Shown piece by piece: positions 26,479-33,670 of a stretch of 64,000 bases of DNA. The stretch lies in the NCBI GenBank assembly GCA_947575805.1, contig CANPOY010000005.1, positions 1-64,000 of the forward strand, written 5' to 3'. The position numbers and the translations under genes were made by a program. The DNA comes from an uncultured Lachnospiraceae bacterium. Its GTDB lineage: Bacteria; Bacillota; Clostridia; Lachnospirales; Lachnospiraceae. The notes under the pieces are model-generated. The model was not told the DNA's origin and ran no database searches. It saw nothing but the letters and a program-made list of their open reading frames with translations. The number at the start of each line of letters is the position of its first letter. The stretch's first letter is position 1.

Positions 26479-26589
26479 AGACTCCAATAAAAGAAATTTT
26501 TCCGGAAATGAATGAAAGATTGGAAAAGCAGCCAGAAATTTTGAAAGTTTGGAATCATAAAATCATTTCTGCATATGATAAAAATGTAA

Positions 26590-26618
26590 TTGCATTTTGT
26601 ACAGTTATAAGGTAGAAT
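26590..26618 (+). promoter_or_regulatory. Promoter in the inserted segment
   Basis: TTGCAT (26590-26595), 17-bp spacer, TAGAAT (26613-26618). It lies 230 bp upstream of the PBECR4 gene, so the transcript would carry the two 50-bp repeats in its leader. Confidence 0.5.
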
Positions 26619-26669
26619 GTAGTTAGAAAAGCTGTGAATCAGCGGTGGGTTGACACCTAAAATCTGATA

Positions 26670-26765
26670 TATTTTCCGAACGAAGGTGTCGGAGGTTGGC
26701 AGGCAACGGAAAAACCTGTTATTTTCCGGACATGGGTGCCGGAGGTTGGCAGACAACGGAAAAAT
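26670..26765 (+). repeat. Two tandem ~46-bp repeats with 50-bp period
   Basis: Copies at 26670-26715 and 26720-26765 share TATTTTCCG.AC, GTG.CGGAGGTTGGCAG and CAACGGAAAAA with only a few differences. They lie in the 369-bp gene-free stretch between the M23 gene and the PBECR4 gene. Confidence 0.8.
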
Positions 26766-26847
26766 CAACCATGGAAAGGGAATGTTTGGTGCTGCGGCAT
26801 TGACATTCCCTTTTCAGAATATTGAAATTGGTAAAAAGGATATTGGG

Positions 26848-27528
26848 ATGGACAAAAGAAGAGCAATTCAAATCATGGCGAAGTCCGCCGGATTATATCA
26901 CTTAAATCTTGAGGATCAAAAGATCCTGTTCCTTTATGGTATGCCGCCAGAAGTCAAAAAACAGTTGAATACGGAAGGGAACAGGCTGATGGCTGTCAAG
27001 AGCTATGAGGTTGCGTTTCATCGATATAATTTCCTGCACTTAACAGGCGTTAAGGCGAATAGCACAGGAGTAGATTCTGCTATTCATTTCTATGAAAAAT
27101 GTCTGGCTAATCGTTTGACAGAAAATGATTTTGATTTTGCAAAAGATGGTTCAACAGCTCAAAAGCTTGATGTGCTGGAAAATATGATGGGGATAAAACA
27201 TAATGCAATGATGATAGGGGATTTTACGGATCGCGGGCCTAAATTATTTACTGAAAAAGCAGCGGGAAATGTATGTGGCTGTATTGGTTTTGTAAAAGAT
27301 TGCAATACGGGGCTGAATGTGCCTAATACGCTCTTGAAAAAGGACATCCGGGATGTAGTTGCGAATCCGGCACAAAAAATCTATGCTGTATTTTCTAAGA
27401 TGTATATCCACGAAAGATACACTGTGACAGAGAAAATAGATAAAAGCTTTCGGGGAAGAAAAGTGCTTTTTTCAGAAGAAATAGAGAAGCTGTTGGAGAG
27501 AGAAAATCAGGAGATAGAATCGGGTTGA
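26848..27528 (+). CDS. PBECR4-type nuclease-domain protein
   Basis: 226 residues from ATG 26848 (RBS AAAAAGGA). From about residue 30 the sequence matches my memory of the PBECR4 domain (phage Barnase-EndoU-ColicinE5/D-RelE-like nuclease): SYEVAFHRYNFLHLTGVK, FYEKCLANRLTENDFDF, KLDVLENMM, IGDFTDRGPKLFTEKAAGNVCGCIGF, VPNTLLKKDIRDV, KIYAVFSKMY. Such domains occur in phage and mobile-element toxins and head proteins. Composition is AT-rich, unlike the M23 copies on each side. No antitoxin-like gene is adjacent. Whether it is active as a nuclease is unknown. Confidence 0.7.
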   Translation: MDKRRAIQIMAKSAGLYHLNLEDQKILFLYGMPPEVKKQLNTEGNRLMAVKSYEVAFHRYNFLHLTGVKANSTGVDSAIHFYEKCLANRLTENDFDFAKDGSTAQKLDVLENMMGIKHNAMMIGDFTDRGPKLFTEKAAGNVCGCIGFVKDCNTGLNVPNTLLKKDIRDVVANPAQKIYAVFSKMYIHERYTVTEKIDKSFRGRKVLFSEEIEKLLERENQEIESG

Positions 27529-27761
27529 GCAGATAAGTAAGATAAAATTTTTTCTATCCACTATCTTATTTGACGCTTACAAACAGTCCTGCTGTTCGCA
27601 GAAGTATCCTAAAAAACTCACTAATTGGTAAAACACAATAAGTTAACTTGACATGAATTTGGGCAGACTTGACACCACTAATGTAACATAAGCCCTACGA
27701 AGTTATGCGGGTTTCGGGGAATTTTTCCTGAAAAATCACTTAGCATTAACTTGACATAAGA
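27529..27761. other. Gene-free right part of the inserted segment
   Basis: No ORF with an RBS. An 11-bp direct repeat (TAACTTGACAT) occurs near 27644 and again near 27748, and TTGACA-like words occur three times. No terminal inverted repeats of a known insertion sequence were recognised. Confidence 0.4.
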
Positions 27762-28257
27762 GGGGCATGATATGATGGGGCTGGTGGGTACGCCCATTAT
27801 TGCGGTGGAGTCCGGGGTGGTGGAAGCATTAGGGTGGAATCAGTACGGCGGCTGGCGTATCGGCATCCGCAGCTTTGACGGGAAGCGGTATTACTATTAC
27901 GCCCACCTGCGTCAGAATTATCCTTATGCCGAGGGATTGGCTGAGGGCAGCGTGGTCACGGCGGGAGATGTGATTGGCTATATGGGCCACACGGGTTACA
28001 GCGCCAAGGAGAATGTAAACAATATTGACGTGGTGCATCTGCACTGGGGCTTGCAGTTGATTTTTGACGAGTCCCAGAAGGAAGGGAATAATGAAATCTG
28101 GATTGATCTGTATGCCTTGACACGGTTCCTGGCGAAGCACACCCAGCCTGCGGTGAAGGTTGAGGGGACGAAGGAGTGGAGGCGCACCAGCTATATTGTG
28201 GATCCGGCGGTGGAGGAGTATGAGAAAGAGAGGTTAGCATTGACAAATCAGAAATGA
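27762..28257 (+). pseudogene. Truncated second copy of the M23 peptidase gene
   Basis: Copy B of the 463-bp duplication (27762-28224) plus a different tail (KERLALTNQK) before TGA at 28255-28257. An in-frame stop (TAA 27757-27759) lies just upstream, and the first possible start is ATG 27772. That leaves out the signal peptide, linker, and the first zinc His of HLGHD, so the product cannot be a working secreted M23 enzyme. The tail probably preserves the original C-terminus of the gene, since the riboswitch promoter of the next gene overlaps it. Confidence 0.85.
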
Positions 28258-28268
28258 TTTAGTATATT
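28240..28268 (+). promoter_or_regulatory. Promoter of riboswitch-caxA transcript
   Basis: Perfect TTGACA (28240-28245), 17-bp spacer, TATATT (28263-28268). It overlaps the last codons of the truncated M23 copy and sits directly before the aptamer. Confidence 0.7.
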
Positions 28269-28269
28269 G

Positions 28270-28375
28270 ACAATATCAGGGAGTAGCTTGCGCGGTGAAA
28301 CAGATACTGCGTAATGTGTTTCGTCAATACGAGGGGATGTCCCTCCGGAGCATATTATAAAAAGCGAGACTTTTA
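28270..28375 (+). promoter_or_regulatory. yybP-ykoY manganese riboswitch aptamer
   Basis: Conserved elements are present in order: GGGAGTAGC (28279-28287), TTTCGTCAATACGA (about 28319-28332), a hairpin followed by CTCCGGAGC (28343-28351), and AGCGAGAC closing P1 (28363-28370). They match the family that binds Mn2+ between two loops. The P1 3' strand is shared with the terminator that follows, so metal binding should prevent termination and turn the gene on. Confidence 0.87.
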
Positions 28376-28408
28376 TTGCATTTTCATGCAGTAGAGGTCT
28401 CTTTTTTT
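28366..28408 (+). terminator. Riboswitch expression-platform terminator
   Basis: GAGAC (28366-28370) pairs with GTCTC (28397-28401), and the stem continues for about 16 bp including G-T pairs to a TTTC loop, followed by seven T. The 5' arm is also the aptamer's P1 strand, giving two exclusive folds. Confidence 0.85.
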
Positions 28409-28510
28409 GCTCTCTGCAGGCTGTGACAGGAGGCGCGCTGTATCAGGCGTCAATCCAGGCGGTTCCGAGATCAATATTAACAAATAAAATATTTCAGGGG
28501 AGGCAAAGAA

Positions 28511-29488
28511 ATGATGGGAGTACATATTTTATTGCTTGTGGCGGGATTTGCCGCCTTAGTAAAAGGGGCCGGCCTGTTTGTCGATGGAAGTTCAGCCCTT
28601 GCGGGAAACTTTAAAATATCTAAGGTCATTATTGGGCTGACAATTGTGGCAATGGGTACCAGCGCCCCGGAACTGGCAGTGAGTACTTCTGCAGCGCTGC
28701 AGGGGTCAAATGAAATTGCATTAAGTAATGTAATTGGTTCCAATATATTTAATCTGCTTGGTGTATTGGGGGTTTGTTCGGTTATCCGCCCGCTGCCGGT
28801 AGATCAGGTGATTTTAAAAAGGGATATTCCGGTTTCTATTGGGGTGACAGTACTGCTGCTATTGATGACTGGCGCCGGAGCGCTGTTTAACGGAAAGCTT
28901 CTGCAATTTGAAATGAACGAAATTGCCGGCGGTGCCGGCAGATTGACAGGTATTGTTCTATTAGTAATATTTTTCGGCTATACTTTTTATCTTATAGTCG
29001 ATGCGAAGAAAAGGGCAGGTGATGAGGAATCCGGAGAAAAAATGCCCCTTTGGAAATGTGTGGTGCTGATTTTGTCTGGCTTAACTTTGATTATCGGAGG
29101 CGGGCAGGCAGTTGTACATGGTGCTAAGACCGTGGCAAAGGCTTTTGGAATGTCTGAAACTTTAATAGGGCTTACGATAGTTGCCGTAGGTACGTCGTTG
29201 CCGGAGCTGGTCACATCTGTAGTTGCCTCCAGGAAAGGCGAAAACGGGCTTGCGGTTGGAAATGTGGTTGGCTCCAATATATTTAATATTTTGTTTATAC
29301 TTGGCATTTCCTCCGTAATTCACCCCATTGGGGTCATTGCCGCTTCTATATATGATTTGGTTATATTAATTGGTACCAGTGCTTTAATATTTTTATTCTC
29401 GATGAAACAAAAGGTGATCAACAGAACAGAAGGAATGATTATGCTTTTAATATATTTGGCAGATATGGTATTCGCGGTTGTACGCTAG
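28511..29488 (+). CDS. CaxA/YrbG-type sodium/calcium exchanger-family cation transporter
   Basis: 325 residues with about ten membrane helices and the two alpha-repeats of the exchanger superfamily: GLTIVAMGTSAPELAVSTSAAL ... GSNIFNLLG (about 45-85) and GLTIVAVGTSLPELVTSVVAS ... GSNIFNILF (about 220-265). The Glu of each GTS.PEL motif binds cation. Database names usually say calcium/sodium antiporter. The manganese riboswitch just upstream instead points to Mn2+ export when manganese is high. RBS GGGGAGGC. Monocistronic. Confidence 0.88.
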   Translation: MMGVHILLLVAGFAALVKGAGLFVDGSSALAGNFKISKVIIGLTIVAMGTSAPELAVSTSAALQGSNEIALSNVIGSNIFNLLGVLGVCSVIRPLPVDQVILKRDIPVSIGVTVLLLLMTGAGALFNGKLLQFEMNEIAGGAGRLTGIVLLVIFFGYTFYLIVDAKKRAGDEESGEKMPLWKCVVLILSGLTLIIGGGQAVVHGAKTVAKAFGMSETLIGLTIVAVGTSLPELVTSVVASRKGENGLAVGNVVGSNIFNILFILGISSVIHPIGVIAASIYDLVILIGTSALIFLFSMKQKVINRTEGMIMLLIYLADMVFAVVR

Positions 29489-29516
29489 CATTCAGGTCTC
29501 TGTCCATAGGATGGTT

Positions 29517-30059
29517 TTAAAAAGTATCTGACAGAATATTGGCCAGTTTCCCGGCAATCTCTTCCGGTGTCTCCGGACATCCCTTTACCAGCCATAACAG
29601 CACAATGTTAAAAATGCCTCCGGACAGAAAACAGGATTTGAACTCTCCATAAATGTTTTGATATGATAAGAGAAATCGTTTGTCGAATTCGTCTTTTAAT
29701 AGCTGGGTCAGACCTGCTTTATAAAGAATCGGACAGATTTCCCTATACTGCGTCATGTGGTTAAACAATTTGGTGAAATATTCTTTGGAGCTGTCCTTCT
29801 CAAAGCTGATGGCGGAGCGGGAGACAAAATCGTCCGTGACCTGATCCAGCCATTTTTGCAGCACATCCTCCTTACTTTCAAAATTTCGGTAAAAGGAAGC
29901 CCTGCCCACTCCTGCCTGACTGCATATCTTGCTGACGGTAATCTCACTGAATGGGGAGCGCTTCAACAGTTCCCATAGAGCTTCTGTTATGTGTCCTGTG
30001 GTATAAGCGTTTCTGGCCTCGTTGCTTAGCGGTGATACATTTTTGGCGTTTTGTCTCAT
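29517..30059 (-). CDS. TetR/AcrR family transcriptional regulator
   Basis: 180 residues. The N-terminal TetR HTH (about 20-65: ITEALWELLKRSPFSEITVSKICSQAGVGRASFYRNFESKEDVL) is followed by a variable ligand-binding helical domain. It is divergent from the micro-membrane protein and esterase operon, which it most likely represses. Start ATG 30059 follows GAGGACGTG. Ligand unknown. Confidence 0.87.
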   Translation of the reverse strand: MRQNAKNVSPLSNEARNAYTTGHITEALWELLKRSPFSEITVSKICSQAGVGRASFYRNFESKEDVLQKWLDQVTDDFVSRSAISFEKDSSKEYFTKLFNHMTQYREICPILYKAGLTQLLKDEFDKRFLLSYQNIYGEFKSCFLSGGIFNIVLLWLVKGCPETPEEIAGKLANILSDTF

Positions 30060-30072
30060 TTTTCACGTCCTC

Positions 30073-30159
30073 TTGACAGCAAATCGGTTCGCTGATACAC
30101 TTTTAAATGACGATACAAATGTCTAAGCGAATTATAGTACAGATTGTCCATGCTGTCAA
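30073..30159. promoter_or_regulatory. Inverted repeat spanning the TetR/esterase divergent promoter region
   Basis: TTGACAGCA (30073-30081) and TGCTGTCAA (30151-30159) are perfect 9-bp inverted copies about 70 bp apart. The right copy falls between the -35 and -10 boxes of the rightward promoter. The left copy is 14 bp from the tetR start. This suits two half-operators for the regulator, but it is not a classic contiguous TetR palindrome. Confidence 0.4.
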
Positions 30160-30173
30160 AGGAATATTATAGT
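30144..30173 (+). promoter_or_regulatory. Promoter of the micro-protein/esterase operon
   Basis: TTGTCC (30144-30149), 18-bp spacer, TATAGT (30168-30173), 17 bp before the first start codon. Confidence 0.5.
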
Positions 30174-30189
30174 AGGAAGGAGTTAGAAA

Positions 30190-30324
30190 ATGTCAATTCA
30201 TACAAAGCGCATCATTATTCTTGTGGCGATAGCTGCGGTCGCCTTTGTGCTTGGCAGATTGGCTGTCAGGGCGGTTATGAATCTGCTGTTGGGCGGCACG
30301 CTGTTCGGAGGTAATTTTCTATGA
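30190..30324 (+). CDS. 44-residue single-span membrane microprotein
   Basis: The ORF reads MSIHTKRIIILVAIAAVAF, then a Gly/Leu-rich end (LLLGGTLFGGNFL). It has a strong RBS (GGAAGGAGTTAG), one hydrophobic helix at about 8-22, and its stop overlaps the esterase start by 4 bp (ATGA). Translational coupling and position as first gene of the TetR-controlled unit argue that it is real. Function unknown; a partner of the membrane-anchored esterase is a guess. Confidence 0.7.
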   Translation: MSIHTKRIIILVAIAAVAFVLGRLAVRAVMNLLLGGTLFGGNFL

Positions 30325-31295
30325 GCAAAATCAAGAAAGAAAAGAAGGTGAGAGTAGTGCCGATTGGTATGGGTATCCTTGTGTTTTGTGTGGCCTTCGC
30401 TGCCGGTATGGTATCGAAGTTTGCCATTACTCCCTCCTGGTCGAAGGAATATTCTCCTGCGTGGAGTGATGAAATCGGAACGCTGAAGACAGACATTCCT
30501 TACGGCGACGGAGAGGCGAACCTATTTGACCTCTATCTGCCGAAGGACAACACAAAGGAGGATTATGGTCTCGTTGTGTATCTTCATGCAGGTGGATTCA
30601 CATCCGGTGATAAGGCGGGGGACAGGGAAATGCTGTCGTGGCTTTGCAGCAAGGGCTATGTAGCGGCAGGCATTAATTACACGCTCCGTACCGAAACGAA
30701 CAATGCCAGTGTACTCACTCAGTCAAATGAGATCAAGACGGCCATTCCCGAGGTTATTGCCGCTGCGAAGGAGGCCGGGTATTATATTGACAAAATGACC
30801 GTGGCAGGTGGTTCGGCAGGTCATGCACTTGCCATGATCTATGCCTACCGTGACGGGGCGGAAGCTCCCGTTCCTGTTGTGTTTACCTTCGGGGGAGTTG
30901 GGCCTTCCAGTTTCTATCAGGAGGATTGGGGAATTTTTGGCTTAGACCAGAGCGACGAAGCCTGTGCCGGGCTTTTCAGTGTGATGGCCGGTGTTGAGAT
31001 TTCTCCTGAAGAAGTGGCGGACGGCTCTTATCTGGAAAAGGTGAAGCCTATTGCTGCCGCCGAGTGGGTGAGCACGAATCCCGTTCCCACCGTAGCTGCT
31101 TACGGCACCCATGACAAGGTGCAGCCATACCTGGCTTCCCTGCGTCTGAAGTCTGCACTGGAGGAGAACCATGTGGATTTCAAGTACATCGAGTTTCCTC
31201 ACTCCGGGCATGGCCTTCAGAACGACGGTGCCCTATCCAGGCAGTGGATGGAGGCCGTTGATGAGTATCTGGATAAATACATGCCGGTGAAGTAA
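30321..31295 (+). CDS. Membrane-anchored alpha/beta hydrolase (esterase/lipase-like)
   Basis: 324 residues. An N-terminal anchor (VVPIGMGILVFCVAFAAGMVSKF, about 12-34) precedes a hydrolase domain facing outward. The oxyanion motif HAGG (VVYLHAGGFTSGDKAG) is near 89-92, the nucleophile Ser lies in VAGGSAGHALAMI near 167, and a final His in HSGHGLQ is near 300. This matches the hormone-sensitive-lipase/BD-FAE type esterases. Substrate unknown. It is controlled with the microprotein by the divergent TetR gene. Confidence 0.83.
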   Translation: MSKIKKEKKVRVVPIGMGILVFCVAFAAGMVSKFAITPSWSKEYSPAWSDEIGTLKTDIPYGDGEANLFDLYLPKDNTKEDYGLVVYLHAGGFTSGDKAGDREMLSWLCSKGYVAAGINYTLRTETNNASVLTQSNEIKTAIPEVIAAAKEAGYYIDKMTVAGGSAGHALAMIYAYRDGAEAPVPVVFTFGGVGPSSFYQEDWGIFGLDQSDEACAGLFSVMAGVEISPEEVADGSYLEKVKPIAAAEWVSTNPVPTVAAYGTHDKVQPYLASLRLKSALEENHVDFKYIEFPHSGHGLQNDGALSRQWMEAVDEYLDKYMPVK

Positions 31296-31298
31296 AGA

Positions 31299-31690
31299 AA
31301 GTCATGGACCAAAAAGAGAAGAAAACGAAAACATTATGGAAGTAGGTAAATTCTGCAATATCATCATGCACAGTATACTTCTGATTTCCCATCCAAGCCA
31401 GAGCGATAGTATCTGCGTCTGGCTGCGGATTTCCCAGATCATATCCGCAAATTCTGCCTCTGCAGTTCCCATTCTCAACTCGTGCAAATATATATCCTAA
31501 AGGAAAAAACTATTATGGCATTATTGTTGCTGAATAGGGATTATTGCAAAAGAACTCCGATGTCACGTATCGGAGTCCCTCTTGACATTTCCCGACAAGC
31601 TATAAGGATACCAGTGCGGGTGCCGCCAAAGTGTTAGATGAACTAAAATAACTCGAATGTAAACATAAAAAGCTTAGATCCACAGGGAGC
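31299..31690. other. Gene-free stretch with coding remnants
   Basis: No intact gene. On the minus strand at about 31300-31495 one frame reads protein-like (GRICGYDLGNPQPDADTIAL, AWMGNQKYTVHDDIAEFTYF) with no start codon. A second frame there contains MGTAEAEFADMIWE, reminiscent of BlaI regulators. On the plus strand 31601-31651 ends with SYKDTSAGAAKVLDELK and a stop. A hairpin ACTCCGAT/ATCGGAGT lies near 31555-31578. This looks like decayed gene debris. Confidence 0.4.
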
Positions 31691-31691
31691 G

Positions 31692-31720
31692 TTGATATTT
31701 CCGGAAAATTATAGTATTAT
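31692..31720 (+). promoter_or_regulatory. Promoter of the paired ABC exporter
   Basis: TTGATA (31692-31697), 17-bp spacer, TATTAT (31715-31720), 100 bp before the chosen start. Confidence 0.55.
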
Positions 31721-31819
31721 AAGGAGTGTTGGCTTTGGGAATGTGGAATGGGCAGAGAGGATTCCGTTTTGGGACAGGAAACGGAGGGTGTTGACTTACT
31801 GCAGAGGAATGGAGGAACT

Positions 31820-33670
31820 ATGGCAGAATATCATGACAGAAACGAAAACCCGCTGCATCGGCAGTTTGGAATCCGGAGCAATACGATATACATCATTAAG
31901 AAAATGAAACAATACTGCCCGGCGGTAATCCCGATTGTCCTGCTGGGCATTATATGCGGTTCGATCCTCTCCTTTTACTGGGGGATTGTGGGCAAGTATG
32001 TGATCGACTTGGTACAGGCGGAAGGGGATGCCGGGGAGAAAGCGGAATCGCTCCTTAAGCTGATCCTGATTGCCGGGGGTATTGCCGCCGTTTTAACCCT
32101 GGGCAACGCTTTTGCCCAGAACAAGATCTGGCACCGCTTAATTTATGTGAGAATGTATATTATCACGGAACGGGTGGACAAGGCGCTGGGGCTGAATTAT
32201 CAAAGGCTGGAGCAGCCGGATGTGCTGGATGTCCATCAGCGGGCCACCGAGGCCACCGGTGGGAACAATAACGGCGTGGAGGGCATGATGCACCTGATGG
32301 ATACTTTGGGAAGAAACCTCTGCGTGGTGATTTCCACCTTTGCGGCAGTTACGGTTCTGAATCCGGGTCTGGTGATCTTCCTGATCGTGCTGGGAAGCCT
32401 TCAATATCTGTATTACCGGAAGACTATCCGCACGGATAAGCGGGAGGTATGGGATAAGCTGGCGCCGGTTTGGCGGCAGGTGAATTACATGAGCCGTGTC
32501 ACCCAGGATTTTGACTATGCCAAGGACATTCGCCTGTTTGACCTGGCCGGCTTTTTAACGGAAAAGCAGCGTCAGATATTTGCCAGGCGGGAGGAGCGTA
32601 TAGATTATAATAAAGAGCTGTGGTTCCGGCATTCGGTAGTGGTGCAGCTCCTGTACCTGGCGGGCAATGCGGGGATTTATGGAGCGCTGCTTTATGCCGT
32701 TTTACAAAAGGGGCTTTCCGTGGGCGACTTTACCATGTATCTGGCGCTGGCGTTTTCTTTTTCAGGAAGTATGCTGCAGTTCCTGCACCGGTTTGGGGAC
32801 TATGAGAGGGCGTCTCTGGAGGTGGATGATTTCAGGACCTTTATGGAGCTGGATATGGAAGAAGAGGAGGATACCGTTCCCGTTCCGAAGGCGGAAGAAT
32901 ATACCATAGAATTTCATGACGTGTGTTACCGTTATTTAAAGCAGGAGAAAAATGCCCTGGATCATCTGAGTATGACCCTGCATCCGGGAGAAAAGCTGGC
33001 AGTGGTGGGGTTAAACGGCGCCGGCAAGACGACCATGATTAAGCTCCTGCTCAGGCTGTACGATCCCACGGAAGGATATATTACCTTAAACGGGGTGGAC
33101 ATCCGGAAATTCAGGCGGGAAGAGTATTATAGGCTGTTTGCTCCCGTGTTCCAGAATATAGAGGTGCTGGCGTTTCCCATTGCGGAAAATATTTCCATGA
33201 AGGCAATGAAAGACACGGACTGCTCCAGGGCGGAAGCAGCGGCGGAAGAGGCGGGTCTGGGTGACAGAATCGGCACCCTGCCTAAGGGGATCGCCACCGA
33301 ACTGTTGAAAGTGGTGGACGATGACGGAGTGGATCTGTCCGGGGGAGAGAGGCAGAAGCTGGCCCTGGCCAGGGCCCTGTATAAATCCGCGCCGGTGGTG
33401 GTGCTGGACGAGCCTACCTCGGCGCTGGATGCCCTGGCGGAGCAGCAGATGTATGAGCGGTTTAATCATATGATCGGAAAGAAGTCGGCGGTTTACATTT
33501 CTCACAGGCTGGCGTCCACCAGGTTCTGCGACCGGGTGGCCATGTTTGCGGAAGGCAGGATGATCGAGTACGGCAGCCATGAGGAGCTGATGGCAAAAGG
33601 CGGGGAATACGCCCGCATGTTTGAACTGCAGGCACAGTACTACCAGGACGGACAGGAGGCGGAGGTATGA
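31820..33670 (+). CDS. ABC exporter, fused membrane and ATPase domains (subunit 1)
   Basis: 616 residues from ATG 31820 behind GGAGGAACT; the frame is open from 31748 but without an RBS. The transmembrane domain is about 30-345 (six helices, for example VIPIVLLGIICGSILSF and LCVVISTFAAVTVLNPGLVIFLIVLG). The nucleotide-binding domain is about 365-600: Walker A GLNGAGKTT (397-405), signature DLSGGERQKLALARAL, Walker B VVVLDEPTSALD, and H-loop YISHRLAS. It overlaps the next half-transporter by 4 bp; the two probably form a heterodimeric exporter. Substrate unknown (peptide, lipid or drug). Confidence 0.88.
   Translation: MAEYHDRNENPLHRQFGIRSNTIYIIKKMKQYCPAVIPIVLLGIICGSILSFYWGIVGKYVIDLVQAEGDAGEKAESLLKLILIAGGIAAVLTLGNAFAQNKIWHRLIYVRMYIITERVDKALGLNYQRLEQPDVLDVHQRATEATGGNNNGVEGMMHLMDTLGRNLCVVISTFAAVTVLNPGLVIFLIVLGSLQYLYYRKTIRTDKREVWDKLAPVWRQVNYMSRVTQDFDYAKDIRLFDLAGFLTEKQRQIFARREERIDYNKELWFRHSVVVQLLYLAGNAGIYGALLYAVLQKGLSVGDFTMYLALAFSFSGSMLQFLHRFGDYERASLEVDDFRTFMELDMEEEEDTVPVPKAEEYTIEFHDVCYRYLKQEKNALDHLSMTLHPGEKLAVVGLNGAGKTTMIKLLLRLYDPTEGYITLNGVDIRKFRREEYYRLFAPVFQNIEVLAFPIAENISMKAMKDTDCSRAEAAAEEAGLGDRIGTLPKGIATELLKVVDDDGVDLSGGERQKLALARALYKSAPVVVLDEPTSALDALAEQQMYERFNHMIGKKSAVYISHRLASTRFCDRVAMFAEGRMIEYGSHEELMAKGGEYARMFELQAQYYQDGQEAEV

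Noticed and set aside
26458..27761. Insertion sequence or transposon
   Set aside because: No transposase ORF, terminal inverted repeats or short target duplications were found; the flanking repeat is 463 bp of host gene instead.
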